In this document: positions 9,054-17,522 of the stretch, piece after piece
Layout: every line of letters starts with the position of its first letter
Numbering within the stretch: position 1 is the stretch's first letter
Assembly (NCBI GenBank): GCA_963642705.1
Contig: CAVIHU010000009.1
Span: forward strand, 1 to 64,000
Length of the DNA stretch: 64,000 nucleotides
From: UBA11524 sp963642705
Lineage (GTDB): Bacteria; Bacillota; Clostridia; Christensenellales; Aristaeellaceae
Direction of reading: 5' to 3'
Position numbers and translations under genes: made by a program
Notes under the pieces: generated by a model
What the model saw: the letters and a program-made list of their open reading frames with translations, nothing else
What the model was told of the DNA's origin: nothing
Database searches by the model: none

Positions 9054-9879
9054 GACGCTTCCTCCGCATCGGCAGGATGCTGAGCAGAATCAGCATGAAG
9101 GATACGCCGTACCAGACGAGACCGAGCAGCAGAAGCATCCGGTTTCCCTGCACGAGCGCGATGGCAGACAACTGCGAAAGCATGCCGGGCAGATTGAGAA
9201 GCAGCATGGGCGTGGACAGCAGAACCGCACCGATGCCGGATGCAAGCAAAATCGAAGAGAGATGCTGCCGGACACAGCGAAAGAGCATCAGCAGGGAGGA
9301 AAGCAGCAGGCAGATGATGCCGGTCAGCGCGGCTGCGTGGAAAATCGCCGGCAAATCAAGCATCTGACCCGCAATGCCGGTGACAAGCTCGGAAATGCTT
9401 GTGCGCAGCGGAAACACAGAAAGCCGAATCAGCTTGTTGAAGGCGTACACGACCTGGTCGCGTGCAGTGGAGCGCCAAAGAGCCTTTTCGACTGTGCTCT
9501 GAAAGCCGGTGTCCGCCATGACGAGTGTCAGCGTCTCCTGACTGTCGAGCGGGTCAGGGGCACCTTCCGACAGCATGCCGCCGATGCGCCAGCAGTCATG
9601 CCAGTATGCGGCAAGTGTCCTGGTGTACGAGGATGCGGCGTTGTCAAGCAGGGTCATCGTGTCGTCCGTCAGGGCATATTCCGCTTGAATCACGGCGGCG
9701 GACGCATCAATCCTCTGCTGACTCTGCTCGCCGGCGGCAGACAGGACGGATTCGGCAAAAGGTTCGGTTGTTGCGAGCACGAACAATCCGCAGAGCATGA
9801 CTGTCAGAAGGGCAAGCACGGTCAGCAGTGACAGCAGGAATGCCGTCAGCGCATGGGAAACATGGCTCTTTGTGCTCAT
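9046..9879 (-). CDS. Uncharacterised membrane protein
   Basis: A 277-residue protein I do not recognise. One hydrophobic segment near residues 13-37 is followed by an extracytoplasmic-looking region of about 130 residues, then three or four segments from about 175 to the basic C-terminus RRKRHD. Its ATG overlaps the stop of the 43-residue membrane peptide upstream (ATGA), and its end overlaps the phosphoesterase, so the three are translationally coupled and may act together. Confidence 0.7.
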   Translation of the reverse strand: MSTKSHVSHALTAFLLSLLTVLALLTVMLCGLFVLATTEPFAESVLSAAGEQSQQRIDASAAVIQAEYALTDDTMTLLDNAASSYTRTLAAYWHDCWRIGGMLSEGAPDPLDSQETLTLVMADTGFQSTVEKALWRSTARDQVVYAFNKLIRLSVFPLRTSISELVTGIAGQMLDLPAIFHAAALTGIICLLLSSLLMLFRCVRQHLSSILLASGIGAVLLSTPMLLLNLPGMLSQLSAIALVQGNRMLLLLGLVWYGVSFMLILLSILPMRRKRHD

Positions 9880-10007
9880 GCGATCACCGCCAGCTTCAGC
9901 AATGCGAAAGCAATATCGTGTCCGCCGAGCAGGAGCGCCGCAGACAGCGCCGCCGCCAGCAGAAACGCCGGAATCAGCAGAAGTGCTGCATATTTCAGAT
10001 TCGACAT
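9876..10007 (-). CDS. 43-residue membrane peptide
   Basis: Reads MSNLKYAALLLIPAFLLAAA and continues to a GGHDIAFALLKLAVIA tail. The start at 10007 is supported by CAGGAGGAATT just upstream, and the stop shares ATGA with the next gene. Two hydrophobic stretches separated by GGHD suggest a hairpin membrane peptide. It sits 19 bases after uvrB. Function is unknown; coupling points to a partnership with the 277-residue membrane protein that follows. Confidence 0.65.
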   Translation of the reverse strand: MSNLKYAALLLIPAFLLAAALSAALLLGGHDIAFALLKLAVIA

Positions 10008-10026
10008 GGGAATTCCTCCTGTTTGT

Positions 10027-12060
10027 TTAATGATGCCTGGTGCTTTCTCTTGTGCGGCGGCGCTTCTTCTGCACCTGCTCCGCTTTGGGCGCCTCGCCTT
10101 TAAGAGACAGGAGCTGGTCGCGCAGCTTCGCGGCACGCTCGAAATCAAGCTCCTTCGCGGCGGACAGCATCTGATCCTCGATCTGCTTCATCAGCGCGGT
10201 ACGTTCGTCTTCGCTCATGCCGGCAGGGGCGCTTTCCTCTGCCTTCCTGGTGATTTCAAGCACCTGATGCACGGCGTTACGTACGGATTCAGGCGTGATG
10301 CCGTGGATGCGGTTGTATTCCTCCTGGATGGCGCGGCGGCGGTTCGTTTCGCTGACGGCGCGCATCAGGCTGTCCGTCATGACATCAGCGTACATGATGA
10401 CACGTCCGTCGACATTTCGCGCAGCGCGGCCGATGGTCTGCACAAGCGATGTCTCCGAGCGCAGGAAGCCTTCCTTGTCCGCATCGAGAATCGCTACGAG
10501 CGACACCTCCGGCAGGTCAAGACCCTCGCGCAGCAGGTTGATGCCCACAAGCACGTCGTATTCGCCGAGCCGAAGCCCGCGGATGAGCGCCATGCGTTCC
10601 ATGGTTGTGACGTCGCTGTGCAGGTAGCGGACGCGGATATCCATGCCCTGCAGATATTCCGTCAGGCTCTCTGCCATACGCTTCGTCAGCGTTGTCACCA
10701 GCACGCGCTGCTTCATTTCGACTGTGCGGTGGATTTCGCCGACCAGATCATCCACCTGACCGGTTGCCTTGCGCAGGATGATTTTCGGGTCGAGCAAACC
10801 TGTCGGGCGGATGATTTGCTCGACGATTTGTCCGGCCTGTGCAAGCTCATAGGGCCCCGGTGTGGCGCTGACGTAAATCGTCTGTCCGATGCGCTGCTCG
10901 AATTCTGCGAACAGCAGCGGTCGGTTATCAAACGCGGAAGGAAGCCGGAAACCGTATTCAACCAGCTGCTCTTTGCGGGCACGGTCACCATTGTACATGG
11001 CGCGAATCTGCGGCACGGTCACGTGGCTTTCGTCGATGAAGCACAGGAATCCCTTCGGAAAATAATCCAGAAGGGAATAGGGCGCATCACCGGGCTTTCT
11101 GCCGTCAAAGTAGCGTGAGTAGTTCTCGATGCCGCTGCAATAGCCGATTTCGCGCATCATCTCGATATCGTAATTCGTGCGCTGGGTGATGCGCTCTGCC
11201 TCGAGCAGCTTGCCTTCTTTGGTGAACTTTTCTGCCTGTTCCTTCAGGTCACGCTCGATGGCGGCGATTTTTTCCGGCAGATTCGTCTGATTGGTCGCAT
11301 AGTGCGTTGCAGGGTACACGCTGGCATGCTCAAGGGAAGCGAGCGTGTGACCGGAAACGACGTCAAACTCCTGCACGCTTTCGATTTCGTCACCGAAGAA
11401 TTCGATGTGCAGCCCGTGCTCCTTGTCGCCGGCAGGGATGATTTCCAGCACGTCGCCGCGGACGCGGAATGTGCCTCGCTCAAATTCGATATCGTTGCGG
11501 ACGTACTGAATGGCGATGAGCTGGCGGATCAAATCGTCACGTCCGACTGCCATGCCTGGACGCAGCGATACCATCTGTCCCTCGTATTCACTTGGGTCGC
11601 CCATGGAGTAGATGCAGCTGACCGATGCAACGATGATAACATCCTTCCGCTCGCGCAATGCAGCAGTGGCGCTGTGGCGAAGTCGGTCGATTTCCTCGTT
11701 GACGGCGGCATCCTTCTCGATGTAGGTGTCCGAGGAGGCAATGTACGCCTCGGGCTGATAATAGTCATAATAGGAAACGAAATACTCTACGGCGCTGTCC
11801 GGAAAAAAGGCACGGAATTCCGAGCAGAGCTGTGCCGCGAGTGTCTTGTTGTGGGCGATGACGAGCGTAGGACGCTGCACACGTTCGATGACGCTTGCCA
11901 TGGTGAATGTCTTGCCGGAGCCGGTGACCCCCAGCAGCACCTGTCCCTTCATGCCGTCCTGCACGCCGCGTGTGAGCGCCTCGATGGCCTGCGGCTGGTC
12001 ACCGCTGGGCTGGTAAGGCGCCTTAAGCACGAATTTGCCGGTCAGGTCCTTGTCTGCCAT
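10027..12060 (-). CDS. uvrB: Excinuclease ABC subunit B
   Basis: UvrB, the damage-verification helicase of nucleotide excision repair, 677 residues, the normal length. It has Walker A GVTGSGKTF (about 44-52), the beta-hairpin YYDYYQPEAYI (about 95), motif VSCIYSMGDP, helicase motif VI QTIGRAARN, and a C-terminal UVR motif (MKQIEDQMLSAAKELDFERA) that binds UvrC. The start is preceded by GAGGAGG. It follows fbp by 12 bases. A disordered basic tail (KKRRRTRESTRHH) ends the protein. No SOS box was seen, consistent with transcription from the fbp promoter. Confidence 0.98.
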   Translation of the reverse strand: MADKDLTGKFVLKAPYQPSGDQPQAIEALTRGVQDGMKGQVLLGVTGSGKTFTMASVIERVQRPTLVIAHNKTLAAQLCSEFRAFFPDSAVEYFVSYYDYYQPEAYIASSDTYIEKDAAVNEEIDRLRHSATAALRERKDVIIVASVSCIYSMGDPSEYEGQMVSLRPGMAVGRDDLIRQLIAIQYVRNDIEFERGTFRVRGDVLEIIPAGDKEHGLHIEFFGDEIESVQEFDVVSGHTLASLEHASVYPATHYATNQTNLPEKIAAIERDLKEQAEKFTKEGKLLEAERITQRTNYDIEMMREIGYCSGIENYSRYFDGRKPGDAPYSLLDYFPKGFLCFIDESHVTVPQIRAMYNGDRARKEQLVEYGFRLPSAFDNRPLLFAEFEQRIGQTIYVSATPGPYELAQAGQIVEQIIRPTGLLDPKIILRKATGQVDDLVGEIHRTVEMKQRVLVTTLTKRMAESLTEYLQGMDIRVRYLHSDVTTMERMALIRGLRLGEYDVLVGINLLREGLDLPEVSLVAILDADKEGFLRSETSLVQTIGRAARNVDGRVIMYADVMTDSLMRAVSETNRRRAIQEEYNRIHGITPESVRNAVHQVLEITRKAEESAPAGMSEDERTALMKQIEDQMLSAAKELDFERAAKLRDQLLSLKGEAPKAEQVQKKRRRTRESTRHH

Positions 12061-12072
12061 GATTGCGCCTCC

Positions 12073-14043
12073 TCACTGCTCACGGATAAGACCGTTGGCA
12101 TACGCCTCCGCAAGCGCCTGCAAATCCTCGATGACGGCGCGCTGCTCCTGCCCCTCGTCTGTGTCGGCGATGAGGATGCGGCGCGGCGCGGTGTAGATGC
12201 GCTCGCTGGAGCTGGCGATATCCTCATCCTCGTGAATCGCCTTGTCAACGCTCTCAAATGGCTGGTGCGTCCGAAGCGTCATGCCGTGGCTGTTGAACAC
12301 GAGCGTGTAGCCGGCGATGCCTGTTCGCTGATGATACGCGCTGCAGAATCCGCCGTCGATGACAATCAGCTTACCTCCGCCCTTGACCGGATTTTCACCC
12401 TCAATGGTGCGGACAGGCACATGCCCGTTGACGATGTGGCAGCCCTCATGATTCAGCCCGAATTCGGACAGGATACGATCGACTACGGCGGCATCATGGA
12501 TGAGACGGTAGTAGGGGTTCTTGATTTCCGCATGGGTGGCAGGGTCGGCGATGTACAACCGTTCGAAGGTCGTCATGGCACTGCGACCGTATATGGGGGA
12601 CATGGCGCCGCACCACAGGTACCACAGGAAGTCCTGACCGACCTGACGCTGCCAGGAACCTTCCGGGGCGAAGTACCCCATGCGTGCACAGCGGTCGCAG
12701 CAGTCAAACCAGCGCTTGCCGCTGTAATCAGCATCCCAGAAGCGCACGGACGCAAAGCTGCCGTCCTCATTCATCGGCACGGCACCGTGATAGAGCAGGT
12801 TGCCGTTTACGCAGCGGTAGACAGAACCCTGCGAATACAGGAATTGCACGTGCTTTTGCAGCTTCTCGCTGTTTTTGAAGTCGCGCACGAGTGCCGAAAT
12901 GATGTCCTCCTCGCGCGGAAGCAGCTTTTCAGGCGCTTCCGGCTGTACGGTCGGGAAGTCACAGTCCAGCAGGGGATACTCGTTGTCGCCGCAACGAACC
13001 GATCTGCGGGCAAAGTCAATTTTGTGCAGGTAGTCGCGCTCCTGCATGTTGAAGTCGGGATTGCGCGCGATGACGGCGGATTCCAGCTTGAGCATCAGCA
13101 CCGTGACTGCCTTGTGCATGCGGGCAACGCGCGTCAGGTTGACTGGGCGCGTGTCTGTCGCATTCGGGTCGGCATGCGGCATCCAGCGCGTAAGGTCGCT
13201 TTCGCTGTAGTATTCGTCTGCATAGTGCTCCAGGCAGCGCAGCGGAATGCCGTAGCCTCGTTCAAGCGTGTCAACGTTGTTGTAGGCAAGCGTCGTTTTC
13301 AGCACGGTCAGGATACAAAGCGGACTACCTGCTGCCGCGCCCATCCAGACAACATCATGGTTGCCCCATTGAAAATCCACATCATGATAGGCGTAGAGCG
13401 TTTCCAGAATCATGTCCGGACGCGGTCCGCGGTCAAACAGGTCGCCGACAATGTGTAACTGGTCAACCGCAAGGCGCTTGATGACGCCGCACAGCGCGGC
13501 GATGTACTGGTCTGCCATGCCGCAGCGAATCATGCCGGCGATGATTTCGCCATAATACAAATCCTTGTTGTGATCTTCGAAATGTGCGTGCAGCAGCTCG
13601 TCGAGGATGTGTCCGCATTCCTTGGGTAACACGGCGCGAACGTGACGCCGTGTATGCTTGCTGGATACAAGGCGGCAAAGGTCAATCAGCTGCAGCAGCA
13701 CACGCTTATACCAGCCATCGAGGTCATCAGGACGGCTCTTGAGCTCCGGAAGCTTTTCCGCAGGGTAGTAAATCAGCGTTGCGAGGTCAGCACGCTCCTG
13801 TGCGGATACGGTGTCGCCGAGGAGCAGGTCGATTTTCTCGCGGATGACGCCGGATGCGCTGTTGAGGATGTGAATGAATGCCTCATGTTCGCCGTGGAGG
13901 TCGCTCATAAAGTGCTCCGTGCCCTTTGGCAGACGCAGCAGCGCCTCGAGACGGATGATTTCGCTGTATGCTGCGAGAGCGGACGGATATTTTTCCGCCA
14001 GCAGCTTGAGATGGCGTAGACGCTCCGGCGTATATTCCTGCAT
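12073..14043 (-). CDS. fbp: Fructose-1,6-bisphosphatase, class III
   Basis: A 656-residue class III enzyme, the Firmicutes type that hydrolyses fructose-1,6-bisphosphate in gluconeogenesis. Metallophosphatase motifs are visible: SDLHGEHEAF (about 48), VGDLFDRGP (about 185), WGNHDVVWMGA (about 212) and NGHVPVR (about 510). The start at 14043 is chosen for AAGGAGGT 7 bases upstream; a longer in-frame start at 14133 would run through the promoter. It is the first gene of an operon with uvrB and three downstream genes. Confidence 0.95.
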   Translation of the reverse strand: MQEYTPERLRHLKLLAEKYPSALAAYSEIIRLEALLRLPKGTEHFMSDLHGEHEAFIHILNSASGVIREKIDLLLGDTVSAQERADLATLIYYPAEKLPELKSRPDDLDGWYKRVLLQLIDLCRLVSSKHTRRHVRAVLPKECGHILDELLHAHFEDHNKDLYYGEIIAGMIRCGMADQYIAALCGVIKRLAVDQLHIVGDLFDRGPRPDMILETLYAYHDVDFQWGNHDVVWMGAAAGSPLCILTVLKTTLAYNNVDTLERGYGIPLRCLEHYADEYYSESDLTRWMPHADPNATDTRPVNLTRVARMHKAVTVLMLKLESAVIARNPDFNMQERDYLHKIDFARRSVRCGDNEYPLLDCDFPTVQPEAPEKLLPREEDIISALVRDFKNSEKLQKHVQFLYSQGSVYRCVNGNLLYHGAVPMNEDGSFASVRFWDADYSGKRWFDCCDRCARMGYFAPEGSWQRQVGQDFLWYLWCGAMSPIYGRSAMTTFERLYIADPATHAEIKNPYYRLIHDAAVVDRILSEFGLNHEGCHIVNGHVPVRTIEGENPVKGGGKLIVIDGGFCSAYHQRTGIAGYTLVFNSHGMTLRTHQPFESVDKAIHEDEDIASSSERIYTAPRRILIADTDEGQEQRAVIEDLQALAEAYANGLIREQ

Positions 14044-14080
14044 GGCGCTGACCTCCTTAGAAGCAGATAATGCCAAATAA

Positions 14081-14109
14081 ATCATAGCATGTTTGATGAA
14101 ATTTGTAAA
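14081..14109 (-). promoter_or_regulatory. Promoter of the fbp-uvrB operon
   Basis: On the minus strand TTTACA (14104-14109), 17-base spacer, TATGAT (14081-14086), with TGC giving an extended -10. It lies about 40 bases upstream of the fbp start. Confidence 0.7.
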
Positions 14110-14189
14110 GCAATCGGCAGGCGGAACCTGCATGCGGATGGTATGCCTCCATCGCGAAACGGGTCAAGGGGCGAAGTACCTTACGGAGT

Positions 14190-14228
14190 CCAGAGGCGGC
14201 GCCTCTGGTAGGGTTTGTGGCAAAGCCC
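14190..14228. repeat. Palindromic intergenic repeat
   Basis: CCAGAGGCG (14190-14198) and CGCCTCTGG (14200-14208) form a perfect 9-bp stem. It is followed by a second small stem, GGGTTT (14211-14216) with AAAGCCC (14222-14228). Tandem hairpins of this composition look like a dispersed repeat rather than a terminator, since no T-run follows. Confidence 0.5.
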
Positions 14229-14229
14229 C

Positions 14230-14642
14230 AATCAAAGCAGCATAAGTCTACTATGCAGATGAAATCAGCAATTCAGGCGCAGACAGCGAAGCATCTTTGC
14301 CAGCACCCCTAAAGCTGTTGCTCTTATCGAACAGATGCTTTGGGAAATCCATGATTGAATCGTATTGATGCAGAAATTTCACTCGGCGGGGTGAGCAGCG
14401 GCTTTCCAAGCATCTCCGCATCCTTCAGACATGCAATATCCAAGAACCTTGCAAGATTGATACAAAAGCACCTCGGAAAGCCCTTGACATCAGGGTATTT
14501 CCGGGGTGCTTGATGCTTTATGGAGCTGTTGTTGAAGAAGGATGGTGGCTACAGCAGCACAGATGGTTGCACTTCAAACGTTACTCTTTCTTTGTCTGAT
14601 ACGGTTTCCCATCCTTATTGTAAGTCAAGTTAAATACCAGAT
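14230..14642. other. Non-coding stretch with one hairpin
   Basis: No convincing gene. A long hairpin is formed by AAGCACCTCGGAAAGCCC (14466-14483) and GGGTATTTCCGGGGTGCTT (14493-14511). It may be a terminator or a relic of a mobile-element end. The rest looks like decayed sequence beside the accessory island. Confidence 0.4.
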
Positions 14643-15040
14643 CGCTCAGCCACTTCTTGAATTCAGGATTGTCCGTATCCCAAAGGAACCGTTCTCTGAT
14701 GATTGGGACATCCGCAACCGGAACGGCACACACATTCCACTTGCGGTAATGGTGAATTCCGCCTCCTCATGGCAAACTTTCAAAAGAAGGGGCTTATTTG
14801 TCAATGCATTTGCACGAGGAATCTTACGGTGTGGACGAGCTGCCTCATAAGAGAGAACATACACGCCCGGAGCCACGATTGAATATTCATCTGAGTTGAC
14901 TGGCGCGCAGAATTGAACTGCTCACCAGTCAGTTGTTCTTTAAGCTTGACGAGATCGCGTTGCATTCCTTGCCGCACTTGAATTTGAAAGTTTGCGTTAA
15001 CCTTTCCATTCAGTCGTCTGATAGATGACCATTGTTCCAA
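14643..15040 (-). pseudogene. Frameshifted remnant of a hypothetical protein
   Basis: Two overlapping minus-strand frames look like pieces of one protein. One reads MEQWSSIRRLNGKVNANF and on through LVKLKEQLTGEQF. The other continues FCAPVNSDEYSIVAPGVYVL and runs to NSRSG-stop. A single shift near 14920 would join them, and a further frame change near the N-terminus is possible (MVIYQTTEWKG). It directly follows the exported-protein gene on the same strand. The VAPGVYVL segment faintly resembles the PAGVYTF repeat of that neighbour. Family unknown. Confidence 0.35.
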
Positions 15041-15050
15041 ACCTCTTGAA

Positions 15051-15803
15051 TCAATCGAATGTAAAGCCTCCGCCCTTCGTCATGATGATAGGAGTGTATT
15101 CGACCCGCAGGATGTTGCCTTCGCTAAGTGTAACGGTTCCTTCTGTATTATTCCAGTCAAGGATGGTCTCCTTGCCCTTATTGAAGGTATTGCTTGCCTC
15201 CTTGGAATCCTGGAAGACGCGCACACGCGAGGTGGTGGTTCCGCTAAAATAAATCCTGTATGTTCCAGCAGGTATCTCTTCACCGATGGTATAGTTCCCC
15301 TTCGGAATAGTGGTTCCAGATGGGATTGTATAACCGTTGCCACGCTCAGAAACATTCCCAACACGAGCAACTTCTGCGCCGTTATATCGGAGGCTCAGGT
15401 ATTCACCGGGATAAAGGCTAATCCGTGTTTCACCATCACCCTTGAACGAACCCTCCACTCTGGGCATGTCACCAAGCCATAGCCGATCAACATCGTATTT
15501 GTACATGGATTCATTTTCGTAGACGTAGTAATCGGTTCTCGAAACATCACTGTCTCCGTTCTGGACGAATTTGAAGGTGTAGACACCTGCAGGCAGGTCT
15601 TCGCCGATCTTATACTGACCAGAACCCAGCACCATCTTTTCTCCGCCGGGGCGGCTTGCGATTTCGTCTGCCAAATCGGATCTGATCTCAAGCAGTTCTT
15701 CGAGAGAATAGCCAGAAAAATCAATCGTGCCCTCAGCTATGGCAGTTGTGAAGCTGACCAATAGAACCAGAATGGAGAGAGCCAAAGCCATCATTTTTTT
15801 CAT
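15051..15803 (-). CDS. Exported protein with two PAGxY repeats
   Basis: A 250-residue secreted protein. Residues 1-24 are a signal peptide ending AIAE. A short segment (YSLEELLEIRSDLADEIASR, 32-51) precedes two homologous beta-rich repeats, 57-141 and 160-241. Each has a (Y)xIGE(D/E)(L/I)PAGxY core at 64-75 and 171-182 and a late LSxGxxLRxxY motif. Similar secreted proteins are common in gut Firmicutes but uncharacterised. It lies in the accessory island, downstream of two small genes on the same strand. Confidence 0.75.
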   Translation of the reverse strand: MKKMMALALSILVLLVSFTTAIAEGTIDFSGYSLEELLEIRSDLADEIASRPGGEKMVLGSGQYKIGEDLPAGVYTFKFVQNGDSDVSRTDYYVYENESMYKYDVDRLWLGDMPRVEGSFKGDGETRISLYPGEYLSLRYNGAEVARVGNVSERGNGYTIPSGTTIPKGNYTIGEEIPAGTYRIYFSGTTTSRVRVFQDSKEASNTFNKGKETILDWNNTEGTVTLSEGNILRVEYTPIIMTKGGGFTFD

Positions 15804-15823
15804 CGGATATGTCCTCCTTTTTC

Positions 15824-16066
15824 TTAGTCGATTCTCATAGTGCGCCAGAAACGGACGTCGGCGGTTTTACCGCATTCACTGCAAGCCAGCCCGTCGAAGA
15901 ATCCGCCGGTCTCCAGCCGTTCATAATCAGCCGGATAGACCGATGACCTGACGATCGATTTTCTCATGCAGTAAGGGCAAAGATACGTGTGCTCCAGAAT
16001 GGCCTGGCTTTCATTCCGGGATATGACCTGATAGGTCATGCCAGGCATCTGCTTGTGCTTTGCCAT
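15824..16066 (-). CDS. Small zinc-ribbon protein
   Basis: An 80-residue protein starting MAKHKQMPG. A GTG seven codons upstream is also in frame, but GGTGAGGTGG fits the ATG better. CPYCMRK and CSECGKT supply four cysteines for a treble-clef or rubredoxin-like zinc site. The C-terminal VRFWRTMRID is basic. Its 5' end follows the 75-residue gene closely, within 10 bases. No specific function is known; small zinc ribbons often bind nucleic acid or scaffold other proteins. Confidence 0.65.
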   Translation of the reverse strand: MAKHKQMPGMTYQVISRNESQAILEHTYLCPYCMRKSIVRSSVYPADYERLETGGFFDGLACSECGKTADVRFWRTMRID

Positions 16067-16073
16067 CAGCCTG

Positions 16074-16301
16074 TTACACCACCTCACCAGCAGCCTCGAT
16101 GTGACCGCGCTCCTGCAGGTAATCTATCAGCTTTTCATATCCCCATTTCCCAAGCCGATACATACCATAGGCTGCGATCATGGCGGTCAGTGTTTGCCCC
16201 GCTCCAACGCGCCATCCAGTACGGTAAACTACTCCGATACCTGCAAGCTCGCTGCCTTTACCCACCTGCTTCAGAAAGTGGGCTATCTGTGCTCCACTCA
16301 T
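16074..16301 (-). CDS. Hypothetical 75-residue protein
   Basis: Starts MSGAQIAHFLKQVGKG with AGGAGGAATT upstream. A small hydrophobic centre (AGQTLTAMIAAYGMYRLG) is flanked by charged helices, suggesting a short amphipathic or membrane-associated protein. It is the first of a three-gene minus-strand unit with the zinc-ribbon and exported-repeat genes. Not recognised. Confidence 0.6.
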   Translation of the reverse strand: MSGAQIAHFLKQVGKGSELAGIGVVYRTGWRVGAGQTLTAMIAAYGMYRLGKWGYEKLIDYLQERGHIEAAGEVV

Positions 16302-16391
16302 AACAATTCCTCCTTCTGGGTGGCTGTTCTTCCATCCGAGGGCAGTTTATCATGAACAGTTCTAAAATTGGATTTACTGGTGCAGACGAAA

Positions 16392-16422
16392 AAATGGCAC
16401 TGCATTAGCTGCAGTGCCATTT
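16392..16422 (-). terminator. Terminator of the kinase-STAND operon
   Basis: A perfect 13-bp stem, AAATGGCACTGCA (16392-16404) with TGCAGTGCCATTT (16410-16422), followed on the minus strand by a run of T. It ends the transcription unit that begins near 22060. Confidence 0.85.
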
Positions 16423-16428
16423 CCCATT

Positions 16429-17127
16429 TCAGCGTCCATGGTAGGTAATTACAATCGGCACATCCGGCATGTAGATTTTGCCGCCATTCATGATGGTATG
16501 ACCGTTGACTGTGATTTCGTCAATTTTGTCACTATTAACCAGTGCCGTTAGCAGGTTCAGGTCGTGAAGATTGACGCATGTCACATTCTTGAAGCCTGCA
16601 GCCCGCAGAGAATCTTCAACTGCAAAATACTTCTTGTCTGAAAATGGCGTAAGCCCATCGGGGAAACGGATACCGCCTTGCTTCTCAATGATCTTCTCGT
16701 TCTCCTTTTCGGGAAGCCACTTAAAGACCAGGTATGCACCGCCACCAATGATCGGAGCGCAGGCATAAAACAGGAACGCGAAGCCGCCAGCCCATCCCGG
16801 CATCTCTTCAGTTCCCGGAGAGATCATCAGCACCACGGCAATGGCCAACAGAATCAATGTGACGATAAGCCAGATGATCGTCAGAACCTTCCTGAGGGAC
16901 GAATTCTTTTCTGTAAGCTCCAGTTCCTTCAGGCGAATGATCCGTTCAGTCTCTGCTTGGTGAATCCCAGCCTCATCGATCTGCCGAAACACGTACTCAT
17001 TCTCATTGCTGATCAGCACTTTGGCACCGCAATAGGTACAGAACGCCTGCGTCCTGTTTTCCTCAATGGAAAGCGTTTGACCGCAATCCGGGCACTTCAC
17101 AGAAATCAACTTATAACCCAAGCTCAT
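16429..17127 (-). CDS. Zinc-ribbon membrane protein with PASTA-like tail
   Basis: About 232 residues in three parts. The N-terminus has CPDCGQT and CTYCGAK, a zinc ribbon. Two hydrophobic segments follow (around residues 75-100 and 108-135), joined by an ISPGTEEMPG loop. The C-terminal ~85 residues (LRAAGFKNVTCVNLHDL to KIYMPDVPIVITYHGR) resemble a PASTA-type fold, a sensor domain in Ser/Thr kinase systems. It sits in an operon with a Ser/Thr kinase, so a signalling role is plausible. Start is uncertain: ATGs at 17130 and 17127 both lie too close to GGGAG, and a TTG at 17148 is possible. Confidence 0.7.
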   Translation of the reverse strand: MSLGYKLISVKCPDCGQTLSIEENRTQAFCTYCGAKVLISNENEYVFRQIDEAGIHQAETERIIRLKELELTEKNSSLRKVLTIIWLIVTLILLAIAVVLMISPGTEEMPGWAGGFAFLFYACAPIIGGGAYLVFKWLPEKENEKIIEKQGGIRFPDGLTPFSDKKYFAVEDSLRAAGFKNVTCVNLHDLNLLTALVNSDKIDEITVNGHTIMNGGKIYMPDVPIVITYHGR

Positions 17128-17156
17128 CATCTCCCAAAGATAAAACAAACGTCATC

Positions 17157-17522
17157 TTAGAATATCAGGTTAAACAAACCGCTTATAATCCACCAGATTG
17201 CTTCAAAAACGAACTTGATGATCGTCCAGATTAAATTGAAGATAAACCCCACAGCGCTTCCCAAGAATGACCAAAATCCATAACCAAATATGAGACCCAA
17301 CAAAATTAACGGAACTCCTATGACGACTAATGCACCGATACCTAGGATGGAAGCGCATCCCAAACAGCCCAAACCGCTATAATCTCCTCCACTTCCAGAG
17401 TACGAAGACCATTTTTTCTCCGATTTTGTGCGGTAGTGCACGGTTCGTCCACAGTAGGGGCATGTAGCTGTACGGGAATACTCATCCTTGATCATTGCAG
17501 TATAGCATTTCCAGCACTTCAT
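17157..17522 (-). CDS. Zinc-ribbon small membrane protein
   Basis: A 121-residue protein. Residues 3-24 hold CWKC and CPYC, a zinc ribbon. A Ser/Gly-rich spacer follows (SSYSGSGGDYSG). The remainder is two long hydrophobic stretches rich in Trp, Phe and Ile. Its start overlaps the stop of the kinase-STAND gene by four bases (ATGA), indicating tight coupling. The matched zinc-ribbon-plus-membrane layout with the next gene suggests the two are functional partners. Confidence 0.72.
   Translation of the reverse strand: MKCWKCYTAMIKDEYSRTATCPYCGRTVHYRTKSEKKWSSYSGSGGDYSGLGCLGCASILGIGALVVIGVPLILLGLIFGYGFWSFLGSAVGFIFNLIWTIIKFVFEAIWWIISGLFNLIF

Noticed and set aside
14542..14850. 102-codon plus-strand frame
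   Set aside because: Opposite the decayed minus-strand gene; no ribosome site or recognisable family.
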